A stretch of 20,117 bases of DNA, taken from assembly GCA_021731425.1 (NCBI GenBank), contig JAKFXJ010000173.1, positions 1-20,117 of the forward strand. Reading direction: 5' to 3'. Positions within the stretch are counted from its first letter, which is position 1. Each line of letters starts with the position of its first letter. Of the stretch, positions 15,201-20,117 are shown one piece after another. The translations under genes were made by a program, and so were the position numbers. The notes under the pieces were generated by a model. The model had not been told where the DNA came from. It ran no database searches and saw only the letters and a program-made list of their open reading frames with translations. The DNA comes from Limnohabitans sp. Its GTDB lineage: Bacteria; Pseudomonadota; Gammaproteobacteria; Burkholderiales; Burkholderiaceae_C.

Positions 15201-15472
15201 CGTTTGAGTTGCTCTTGCAAAAGTCAGGCCGCCGCCTGCAGGTGCCCGCCGAGCGCAGTGCCACCGAGGTGCTGGCCGAGGCGGGCGTGGGCATCAGCTT
15301 GAAATGCAGTGACGGCTTGTGTGGGGTGTGCGCCCTGCCTTACGATGCACAAGCCTCTGATGCGGTGGAACACCGCGACTTTGTGCTCAGCCAAAAAGAG
15401 CGTCAGCACAAAATCATTTTGTGCTGCTCACGCGCCCAGCATGCGGGTGGCGTCATCACCCTGAATCTTTAA
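12254..15472 (+). CDS. Self-sufficient catabolic reductive dehalogenase: corrinoid/[4Fe-4S] RdhA core fused to a flavin/NAD(P)H/[2Fe-2S] reductase
   Basis: A 1072-residue fusion. Residues about 86-260 are a degenerate copy of the corrinoid-binding unit. About 398-540 is the intact unit (LKAASYYLG; LGPRLKSGSVTTD; MAPDRPID). Two ferredoxin motifs follow: Cys553/556/559/563-Pro (CESCNKCARECP) and Cys589 with Cys602/605/609-Pro (CGRCMKTCPWN), ligating two [4Fe-4S] clusters. After a linker, about 755-1072 is a phthalate dioxygenase reductase-type module: RPYSL (799-803) for flavin, GGIGVTP (866-872) for NAD(P)H, and [2Fe-2S] ligands Cys1018, 1023, 1026 and 1057. NpRdhA uses Tyr426, Lys488 and Arg552; here Tyr467, Lys529 and Arg593 keep the spacings of 62 and 64 exactly. 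There is no Tat signal and no RdhB anchor, so it should be a cytoplasmic, non-respiratory enzyme removing halide from a (probably hydroxylated, acidic) aromatic with NAD(P)H. The substrate is inferred. Confidence 0.92.
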   Translation: MRLFSYRDRPVHLGPYPLERLRRTTHTPDESALPPMQALRFEHDDPESLAHAMARYMAMFDLVRDGAVNPQMGEIPAEPDERARHLKAAGYYFDASMMGICALPASAWLAEPIRNPAVPALGEELAQSQPASFAAGMDMILADVLESARTVHGPITHHSHTIVILVEFARNPKPGEPGCDWLAGTQEPRAAVLAAQTAVLLSSYLRMLGHEARAHSASCSDVDLSRLALAAGLTLPDGGNPYVGQRYALAAVSTTLALAPDQALDPQQNRWQSHGPAWWLGQGTFKGAFHRDAYARREFRQGAHPFETLKRQDTPTTFIDHDRVPRFPKRADFFARALFGDLGKSVQDDAKNAHYVMKSPIGACARRALGALLLLQFGPARGPVTASTLDPQRNADKLKAASYYLGVDAVGLCAVPEWAYYSHDAGGNPMPAYHANALNLLIDQGHETMEGASGDDWISVAQSMRAYLRFSLMGGILAEQIRRLGYSARVHSVLDGDVLQPPLLLLSGLGEVSRIGEVILNPFLGPRLKSGSVTTDMPMAPDRPIDFGLQSFCESCNKCARECPSGAITAGPKLMYNGYEIWKSDAEKCARYRITNAAGGMCGRCMKTCPWNLEGLLADSLWRQVAMKLPAAAPALARLDDLLDRGSINPVKKWWWDIELDKRTGRYVQAAQTHQRTLQKDLDLRYEDQTLAVYPADKMPQPYPVTYPVNREEGIARYQALLTPAQYQARLAVGHTEGLAPGPQPLPAEPPVFPVVLHKREEMAEGLARYEFKAPDGRELPPFTAGGHIDVVIAPEYQRPYSLAGDPADRSRYVLGVLREPPESGGRGGSALMHRAFREGRRVFVSRPVNHFALHEDATHSWLMAGGIGVTPMIAMAHRLHALGKPFDFHYSAASRTTAGFLRDLAEAPWGHRVQYHFKDEGQRADLMQLLPDYTMGQHVYTCGAPRFMDGVFEAAVAHGWPEDAMHREYFSVPEADAWVNQPFELLLQKSGRRLQVPAERSATEVLAEAGVGISLKCSDGLCGVCALPYDAQASDAVEHRDFVLSQKERQHKIILCCSRAQHAGGVITLNL

Positions 15473-15493
15473 AAACAGCAAGGGAGAGGTTTC

Positions 15494-16213
15494 ATGGACA
15501 CGGTCAAAAAAGTTTTTATCACCGGTGGCACCAGTGGCATTGGCGCGGCCATTGCACGGGCCTTTGCCGCCACCGGCGCCAGCGTCACGGCCACCGGGGC
15601 CACACCTGCCGAAGTCGAGGCGGCGCAAGGCCTGAGTGCCAACCGCCTGATCGCTTTCCATGTGCTGGATGTGCGACAAAACGAGCATGTGCAAACCGTG
15701 CTCGGTGAGTTCGGTGAGTTCGATGTGCTGGTCAACTGTGCGGGCATCATCCAGCGCAACGTCGAACACGACCCGGAGGCATTTGCGCAGACGGTGGACA
15801 TCAACCTGAACGGCACCATGCGTGTGTGCGCTGCAGCGCGTGCGGGCCTCAAGGCCCGCCAAGGCTGCATTGTCAACACCGCGTCGATGCTGAGCTTCTT
15901 TGGGGGCGGCCTGACACCGGGCTACAGCGCCAGCAAGGGCGGCGTGGCGCAGCTGACCAAGTCACTGGCCATTGCTTATGCGACCGACGGCATTCGTGTG
16001 AACGCGGTGGCCCCCGGCTGGATTGCCACACCTTTGACCCAAGCCCTGCAAAACGACCCCACACGCAGCGCCCAAATTGTGGGCCGCACGCCCATGGGCC
16101 GCTGGGGCCAACCCGAAGACGTGGCCGACCCGGTGCTGTTTTTGGCCAGCGACGCAGCCCGATTTGTCACGGGCGTGGTCTTGCCCGTCGATGGGGGTTA
16201 CCTGATCCAATGA
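15494..16213 (+). CDS. Short-chain dehydrogenase/reductase (SDR, classical)
   Basis: A 239-residue NAD(P)-dependent oxidoreductase. Seen: TGGTSGIG (10-17) nucleotide loop; Asp59 in VLDVR; NCAG (81-84); catalytic Ser131 (TASML) and Tyr144/Lys148 in GYSASKGG; and APGWIATP (173-180). Length is typical. The acidic or basic residue after the second strand that sets NAD versus NADP preference is not clear (TATGATP). GGGAGAGG lies just before the ATG. It starts 21 bases after the dehalogenase stop, so it is likely co-transcribed. Many such SDRs oxidise sugar acids or hydroxy acids, and the substrate may be unrelated to halogenated compounds. A 9-base tandem duplication (15704-15721) encodes GEFGEF in frame. 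Confidence 0.9.
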   Translation: MDTVKKVFITGGTSGIGAAIARAFAATGASVTATGATPAEVEAAQGLSANRLIAFHVLDVRQNEHVQTVLGEFGEFDVLVNCAGIIQRNVEHDPEAFAQTVDINLNGTMRVCAAARAGLKARQGCIVNTASMLSFFGGGLTPGYSASKGGVAQLTKSLAIAYATDGIRVNAVAPGWIATPLTQALQNDPTRSAQIVGRTPMGRWGQPEDVADPVLFLASDAARFVTGVVLPVDGGYLIQ

Positions 16214-16246
16214 GGCAGGGGCAGCGCCTCGGCCGCCCTCAGGATC

Positions 16247-16564
16247 TCAGGGCTGGGGCCCCCAGGGGGCGGACAGCATGAGCTTGTTGTTTTGCTCACG
16301 CATCAGTGGGCGGATCTTGGCGGCAAAGGCCATGAACTCAGGGTCGGCAAACACCTGCGCCCAAAAGGCGCGGCGGTCGGCATCGTCATCAAACTTCCAG
16401 ACGTGGATCAGCTCGTTCAGGGCACCCACATCGCCCGTGAAGTAGCCCACCAGTTTTTGGGGGTGCTTGGCCAGCGCAGGCCAACCCTCGTTTTTGTAGT
16501 GCGAAATGACTTCGGACATTTTTCCGACGATCACGGAATAGGTGCGCAGCTCGTAAATGGCCAT
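16247..16564 (-). CDS. NIPSNAP family protein
   Basis: A 105-residue small alpha/beta protein of the NIPSNAP (dimeric ferredoxin-like barrel) family. Seen: the signature start MAIYELRTYSVIVGKM; LVGYFTGDVGALNELIHVW (38-56), split here as LVGYFTGD and LNELIHVW; and RRAFWAQVFADPEF (64-77). Length matches the single-domain bacterial form. GGAGA precedes the ATG by five bases. It converges with the SDR gene (33-base gap) and diverges from the deacetylase gene. Such proteins often sit in catabolic operons next to Bug transport genes; a biochemical role is not established. Confidence 0.9.
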   Translation of the reverse strand: MAIYELRTYSVIVGKMSEVISHYKNEGWPALAKHPQKLVGYFTGDVGALNELIHVWKFDDDADRRAFWAQVFADPEFMAFAAKIRPLMREQNNKLMLSAPWGPQP

Positions 16565-16665
16565 GGAATCTCCAGCAATGGGTGAAAACGACGGTTCACT
16601 TTAGGGTCACACGCCCTGTTGGCCTGTCGGCAAGGTGACGCCTTGGTACAAACGGGCCTGTAAGA

Positions 16666-16694
16666 TCAAAAAACGCCCTAACGGGCATTTTTGA
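16666..16694. terminator. AT-flanked hairpin just ahead of the M20 deacetylase gene
   Basis: GCCC (16675-16678) and GGGC (16683-16686) close a TAAC loop; A-runs at 16668-16673 pair with T-runs at 16688-16692 outside one mismatch. The T-tract after the stem on each strand gives the look of a bidirectional intrinsic terminator. It ends only 11 bases before the favoured ATG at 16706 and overlaps an alternative ATG at 16694, so it may instead be a leader hairpin or operator. Confidence 0.4.
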
Positions 16695-16705
16695 TGGAAT
16701 CTGCC

Positions 16706-17938
16706 ATGAACGCTCCAATTTCTCCTGCCGCGCTGGCCCATGCTGCCACCGCTGTCAAAGCCACCGATCTGGCCTCCCTGCCCTTGATTGAAAAATGGAT
16801 CGCCTTTGCCACCGTCTCGCGTGACAGCAACCTGGCTTTGCTCGATTGGACCGAGGCCTACCTGAACGATTTGGGCATCACTTGCAGCCGCACCTACGAC
16901 GACAGCGGCCAAAAGGCCAACCTCTGGGCCACACTGCCCGCGCACGACGGCGAAACTAAAGTCGGTGGCTTGGTGCTGTCGGGCCACACCGACGTGGTGC
17001 CGGTCGACGGCCAGCCTTGGGACACCGACCCGTTCAAGGTCGTGATCCAAGGCGACAAGATGTACGGCCGCGGCGTGACCGACATGAAGAGCTTTGGTGC
17101 CATCTGTTTGATGATGGTGCCCGAGTTGCTCAAGCGCAAACTCAAGCGCCCAATCCACTTGGCCTTCAGTTACGACGAAGAAGTGGGCTGCATTGGCGTG
17201 CGCCGCATGATTGCCGACATACAGGACCAGGGCTTCAAGCCCGCAGGCTGCATCGTGGGCGAGCCCACCGGCATGCAGGTGGTGATTGCGCACAAGGGCA
17301 AGCATTCGTACAAAACCACGGTGCACGGTTTTGAGGCGCACTCCTCGCTCACGCCCCTGGGTGTGAACGCGGTCGAGATCGCTTGCGAGTTTGTTGCGAA
17401 CCTCAAAATCATGCACCGCGAGTTGGTGCAAAACGGCCCGTTCGACCCGATCTACGACGTGCCCCACACCACCATCCACACCGGCGTGATCGCAGGCGGC
17501 ACCGCGCTCAACATCATCCCGCGTCAGTGCGAGGTGACTTGGGAAATCCGCCACCACCACATGAACACGCCCGAGGATTTGTTTGCACGGGCCAAGGCTT
17601 TTGGCGAGAGCCTGGTGCCCGCCATGCAGGCAGTCGCGCCGGACACGGGCATCACGCACGAACTCAAGTCGGTGTTGCCCGGCTTTGCCACCGCAGCGGA
17701 CAGCGAGATCGCGCAGCTGTGTTTTGACTGCGCAGGCGTCGACCTGGCCAGTGGCGCGGGCAAGGTGTCGTTTGGCACGGAAGCTGCCCTGTTCCATCAG
17801 GCGGGTGTGCCCACCATCGTGTGTGGCCCCGGCCACATCGCGCAGGCGCACCAGCCCAACGAATGGGTCACTTTGGAGCAGTTGGCCTGGTGCGAGCGCT
17901 TCATGCGCCGCCTGGCCGACCGGGTGTGTGTGGCCTGA
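16706..17938 (+). CDS. M20 family metallopeptidase, acetylornithine deacetylase (ArgE)-type
   Basis: A 410-residue zinc amidohydrolase. Seen: LSGHTDVVPVDG with zinc ligand His94 and Asp96; GRGVTDMKSF with bridging Asp126; YDEEVGCIG with catalytic Glu158 and ligand Glu159; GEPTG with Glu186; the dimerisation lid; and GPGHIAQAHQPNEW with the last ligand His382. This set matches ArgE-type acetylornithine deacetylases. ATG at 16706 has GGAA upstream; ATG at 16694 or TTG at 16691 would add four or five residues and overlap a hairpin. A Bug binding protein starts 47 bases later, suggesting a catabolic N-acyl amino acid hydrolase rather than arginine biosynthesis, since betaproteobacteria usually use the ArgJ cycle. 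Substrate is open. Confidence 0.9.
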   Translation: MNAPISPAALAHAATAVKATDLASLPLIEKWIAFATVSRDSNLALLDWTEAYLNDLGITCSRTYDDSGQKANLWATLPAHDGETKVGGLVLSGHTDVVPVDGQPWDTDPFKVVIQGDKMYGRGVTDMKSFGAICLMMVPELLKRKLKRPIHLAFSYDEEVGCIGVRRMIADIQDQGFKPAGCIVGEPTGMQVVIAHKGKHSYKTTVHGFEAHSSLTPLGVNAVEIACEFVANLKIMHRELVQNGPFDPIYDVPHTTIHTGVIAGGTALNIIPRQCEVTWEIRHHHMNTPEDLFARAKAFGESLVPAMQAVAPDTGITHELKSVLPGFATAADSEIAQLCFDCAGVDLASGAGKVSFGTEAALFHQAGVPTIVCGPGHIAQAHQPNEWVTLEQLAWCERFMRRLADRVCVA

Positions 17939-17985
17939 TCGCGGCCTGATTTCGAATGTTTTGAAACCTCAACAAGGAAACTCTC

Positions 17986-18954
17986 ATGATGCAACGGCGT
18001 GAAATTTTGACGGCCACTTTGGGCACAGCTTTGTTGTCCGCAGTGGGTTTGGCCCAAGCGCAATCCACCAAAACGGTGCGCATCGTGGTGCCTTTTGCGG
18101 CCGGTGGTGTGCAAGACACCCTCGCCCGAGCGCTGTCACAAGAAATGGCTGCGGCCTTGGGCCAAACCGTGATTGTGGAAAACCGCGCCGGTGCAGGCGG
18201 CACCGTGGGCACCGGTTATGTGGCGCGTGCCGAGGCCGATGGCACAGTGATGGTGGCGGCTGCGGCCAGCCACAACATTGCCGGATCGCTCTACACCAAG
18301 CTCGCGTATGACCCACAAAAGGATTTCACACCTTTGGCCCACATTGGCAGCGCCAGCTATGTGCTGATGGTGCACCCCGATGTGCCCGCCAAAAACGCGG
18401 CTGAATTCATCCGCTACGCCAAAGCCAACCCCGGCAAGATGAACTACGCCAGCGCCGGTGTGGGCAGTGCCACCCATTTGGCCATGGCTTATTTCACGGG
18501 CCTGTCGGGGACCGACGTGGTGCACATCCCGCTCAAGGCCACGGGCGAAGCCATCAACGAGGTGCTGTCGGGCCGCGCCCAAGCGGTGATTGCGGCCAGC
18601 ATCGGTGCCCTCTCTTTTGCCAAAGACAGCCGCGTGCGCTTGTTGGGCGTGACCTCACCCCAGCGCAGCAAATACCTGCCGGACTTGCCCACCATCGCCG
18701 AGAGCGGCCTGCCGGGTTACCAGTTTGACTCTTGGTTTGGTTTCTTGGGACCTGCGGCCGTTCCCGCTGCCGAGGCCAACCGCATCAACGCGGCCGTGAG
18801 CAAGCTGCTCAAAGACCCGGCGGTGCTGGCCCGCTTGGACAAACAAGGCATCGAGCCGCGCGACATGAGCAACGCCGACTTCGGCAAACTGCTGGCCGCC
18901 GACTACGTGCGCATGGCGCAAGTGGTCAAAGCCTCGGGCGCCAAGATCGACTGA
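17986..18954 (+). CDS. Bug/TctC-family substrate-binding protein
   Basis: A 322-residue periplasmic binding protein. Seen: signal peptide MMQRREILTATLGTALL with twin Arg, ending LAQAQ near residue 26; the hallmark VRIVVPFAAGGVQDTLAR (31-48); ENRAGAGGTVG; ADGTVMV; NPGKMNYASAG; VHIPLKATG; and YLPDLPTIAESGLPGYQ. AAGGAAA precedes the ATG. It follows the deacetylase gene closely in the same direction and likely binds that enzyme's substrate or product (inferred). It differs clearly in sequence from the Bug protein at 10223-11197, so the two are not recent duplicates. Confidence 0.93.
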   Translation: MMQRREILTATLGTALLSAVGLAQAQSTKTVRIVVPFAAGGVQDTLARALSQEMAAALGQTVIVENRAGAGGTVGTGYVARAEADGTVMVAAAASHNIAGSLYTKLAYDPQKDFTPLAHIGSASYVLMVHPDVPAKNAAEFIRYAKANPGKMNYASAGVGSATHLAMAYFTGLSGTDVVHIPLKATGEAINEVLSGRAQAVIAASIGALSFAKDSRVRLLGVTSPQRSKYLPDLPTIAESGLPGYQFDSWFGFLGPAAVPAAEANRINAAVSKLLKDPAVLARLDKQGIEPRDMSNADFGKLLAADYVRMAQVVKASGAKID

Positions 18955-18973
18955 CCCACCTCCCGATGCTCAA

Positions 18974-19005
18974 GGCTGAATGGGCTGACAAAAGTCCGTT
19001 CAGCC
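18974..19005 (+). terminator. Hairpin after the second Bug gene, possible terminator
   Basis: GGCTGAATGG pairs with CCGTTCAGCC (one G-T wobble) around an inner GAC-AAAA-GTC. It starts 20 bases after the stop codon. There is no T-tract, so a factor-dependent terminator or mRNA-protecting 3' hairpin is as likely as intrinsic termination. Confidence 0.45.
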
Positions 19006-19044
19006 AAAGCCCCGAATCAAGCACACGGGCACAGGACTGATTGG

Positions 19045-19245
19045 TTACAGCTCAGCGCTGTAAATCTCCCACACGATGTAGACCAGCACACACAAAAGCA
19101 ACACCATCGCCAGCCACAAGGGGAGGAGGTCAAGGTGGTCATGAGCAATGCTCTGATCATGAGAGCTTGCGACGCTTGAGAGTTTGCGCTGAATCAAGCA
19201 AACCACACATCGGCTTTTTACTGTGCACTGCATTATTGGCCGCAC
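19045..19245 (-). CDS. Doubtful small single-span membrane protein
   Basis: An open frame of up to 66 residues on the - strand. The C-terminal half has one clear hydrophobic helix (LPLWLAMVLLLCVLVYIVW) followed by EIYSAEL and a stop; the N-terminal part is Cys- and basic-rich and looks random. Possible starts are GTG at 19245 and ATG at 19233, neither with a clear ribosome-binding site. The helix with a charged tail is protein-like, resembling small membrane proteins, but the family is not recognised. It could be real with a later, non-standard start, a decayed gene, or chance. Confidence 0.3.
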   Translation of the reverse strand: MRPIMQCTVKSRCVVCLIQRKLSSVASSHDQSIAHDHLDLLPLWLAMVLLLCVLVYIVWEIYSAEL

Positions 19246-19299
19246 ACGTTCTTGCGATGGCTTTGAACCCCGATCTACTGACGGATGACTGATGCTCGG

Positions 19300-20112
19300 T
19301 CAGTGAAAAGCGTAACCGTCCATGGCGATGACGTGGTCGCTGATGCCCCGGAAAAACGCTTGGGGTTGCGCCTGGGCACCCGCTGCACCCAGCGCAGTGA
19401 ACAGCGGCAGCAGGTGTTCGTCGCTGGGGTGGGCACGCTGGCCAGCGGCTTGTTGGCGGTAAGCCAGCAGGCTGGGCACATTGCGGGCCGTCATGTGGGT
19501 GTGGATCCAATCGGCAAAGGTCTGCACATAGTCAGGAATGGCGCCACCCTGGGTGCGCAAGACCATCAGGTCTCGCAGGTTGTGTGTGATGTTGCCCGAG
19601 GCCAGCACCAAAATGCCTTGCTGTGCCAAACCGGCCAGCGCCTGGCCCACGCGGTAAGCGTGCTCTGGGCCCAAATGGCTTTGCACCGACAGGGGCACCA
19701 CCGGCACATCGGCGTCGGGGAACATCTGGCGCAGCGGAATCCAGGCGCCATGGTCGAGACCTCGCTGCGCGTCTTGCACCACAGGCAGGCCCGCCGCTTG
19801 CAAGGCGGCCCCCACTTGGGCGGCCACTTCGGGGCAGCCGGTGACGGGGTATTGCATCTCGTACAGACGCGGGTCAAAGCCGCCAAAGTCGTGGATGGTT
19901 TCGGGCCGGGTGGCAAAACCGACGGTGGGCACATCGGTGTCCCAGTGCGGGCTGACCACCACGATGGCGAGGGGCTTGCCCAGCTGAGCCGCCACCTGTG
20001 TCATGGCCGCACCCGCGGCACCGGGGTGCAAGGCAAACATGGGGGAGCCGTGGGGCACAAACAGGACGGCGCGAGCGCTGGATGGGGTGTTTTCTGGGGA
20101 CATGTGTGGCAT
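19300..20112 (-). CDS. LigB/DODA-type class III extradiol dioxygenase (YgiD-like)
   Basis: A 270-residue metal-dependent dioxygenase of the 4,5-DOPA dioxygenase family, which opens catechol-type rings next to the two hydroxyls. Seen: VPHGSPM with His21; SPHWDT with His56; IHDFGGFDPRLYEMQYP (73-89); LDHGAW with His121; SGNITHNL with His177; and AHPSDEHLLPLF with His228 and His233. His21, His56 and His228 correspond to the zinc ligands of E. coli YgiD. Length matches. ATG at 20112 lies near the window edge, so its ribosome-binding site is not visible; ATG at 20103 is a possible alternative. Its neighbours upstream lie outside the window. The true substrate could be any catecholic compound. Confidence 0.9.
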   Translation of the reverse strand: MPHMSPENTPSSARAVLFVPHGSPMFALHPGAAGAAMTQVAAQLGKPLAIVVVSPHWDTDVPTVGFATRPETIHDFGGFDPRLYEMQYPVTGCPEVAAQVGAALQAAGLPVVQDAQRGLDHGAWIPLRQMFPDADVPVVPLSVQSHLGPEHAYRVGQALAGLAQQGILVLASGNITHNLRDLMVLRTQGGAIPDYVQTFADWIHTHMTARNVPSLLAYRQQAAGQRAHPSDEHLLPLFTALGAAGAQAQPQAFFRGISDHVIAMDGYAFH

Positions 20113-20117
20113 TGTGC

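Larger units (their letters stand above)
18955..19299. other. Non-coding gap of about 345 bases with hairpins
   Basis: Between the Bug gene and the end of the dioxygenase gene. It holds the hairpin at 18974-19005, a short palindrome TTACAG...CTGTAA (19045-19063), a doubtful small membrane ORF on the - strand, and a stem ACTGAC/GTCAGT (19277-19304) that overlaps the dioxygenase stop. No RNA gene or clear promoter was recognised. Confidence 0.5.

Noticed and set aside
12092..15220. A 1042-residue open frame antisense to the dehalogenase
   Set aside because: It has no recognisable domain, is rich in His, Arg and Gly as expected for the complement of GC-rich codons, and lies opposite a gene with intact motifs throughout.
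15704..15721. Tandem 9-base repeat GGTGAGTTC x2 inside the SDR gene
   Set aside because: It is in frame (GEFGEF), only two copies, and fits the SDR fold before the VNCAG strand; a minor coding duplication.
16212..16230. GAGGC...GCCTC stem after the SDR stop as a terminator
   Set aside because: Only five base pairs with a 9-base loop and no T-tract; too weak to call.

Overview
The window looks like chromosomal DNA from a betaproteobacterium of the order Burkholderiales, most likely a Comamonadaceae relative (Limnohabitans/Rhodoferax-like). This is inferred from the high GC content, two Bug-type (tripartite tricarboxylate) substrate-binding proteins without adjacent permeases, and the style of the catabolic operons. 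No rRNA, tRNA, CRISPR array, insertion sequence or phage gene was seen. Gene density is high, and nearly every gap is under 200 bases.

Region 1 (30-6453, + strand) is a molybdenum-hydroxylase locus. It holds a MobA/MocA-like nucleotidyltransferase, a putative 2OG-Fe(II) oxygenase, an unrecognised polytopic membrane protein and an XdhC/CoxI maturation factor. After a gap of about 190 bases come a 2x[2Fe-2S] small subunit and a Tat-exported molybdopterin large subunit (isoquinoline 1-oxidoreductase-like). The first and fourth genes would prepare the molybdenum cofactor for the last two.

Region 2 (11197 down to 6538, - strand) is a tightly coupled five-gene operon for four-carbon sugar acids (tetronates): a Bug binding protein, L-threonate dehydrogenase (LtnD), 3-oxo-tetronate kinase (OtnK), a class II aldolase-type decarboxylase (OtnC) and 2-oxo-tetronate isomerase (OtnI/Hyi). 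Two junctions are 4-base ATGA overlaps. OtnC seems to lack two expected active-site residues.

Region 3 (11383-16213, + strand) is the most unusual part. A lipoprotein-signal-bearing SAM-methyltransferase-like protein precedes a 1072-residue self-sufficient reductive dehalogenase, followed by a short-chain dehydrogenase. The dehalogenase has a degenerate duplicated N-terminal unit, a corrinoid-binding core, two [4Fe-4S] clusters, and a fused flavin/NAD(P)H/[2Fe-2S] reductase of phthalate dioxygenase reductase type. It has no Tat signal, so it should be a cytoplasmic, catabolic (non-respiratory) enzyme of the BhbA/NpRdhA class. The Tyr, Lys and Arg used by NpRdhA all appear at the same relative spacing.

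Region 4 (16247-20112) holds a NIPSNAP-family protein (-), an M20 deacetylase of ArgE type followed by a second Bug protein (+), a 345-base gap with hairpins and one doubtful small membrane ORF, and a LigB/DODA-type extradiol dioxygenase (-). Overall this is a catabolic neighbourhood: dehalogenation, hydroxylation, ring cleavage and sugar-acid use.
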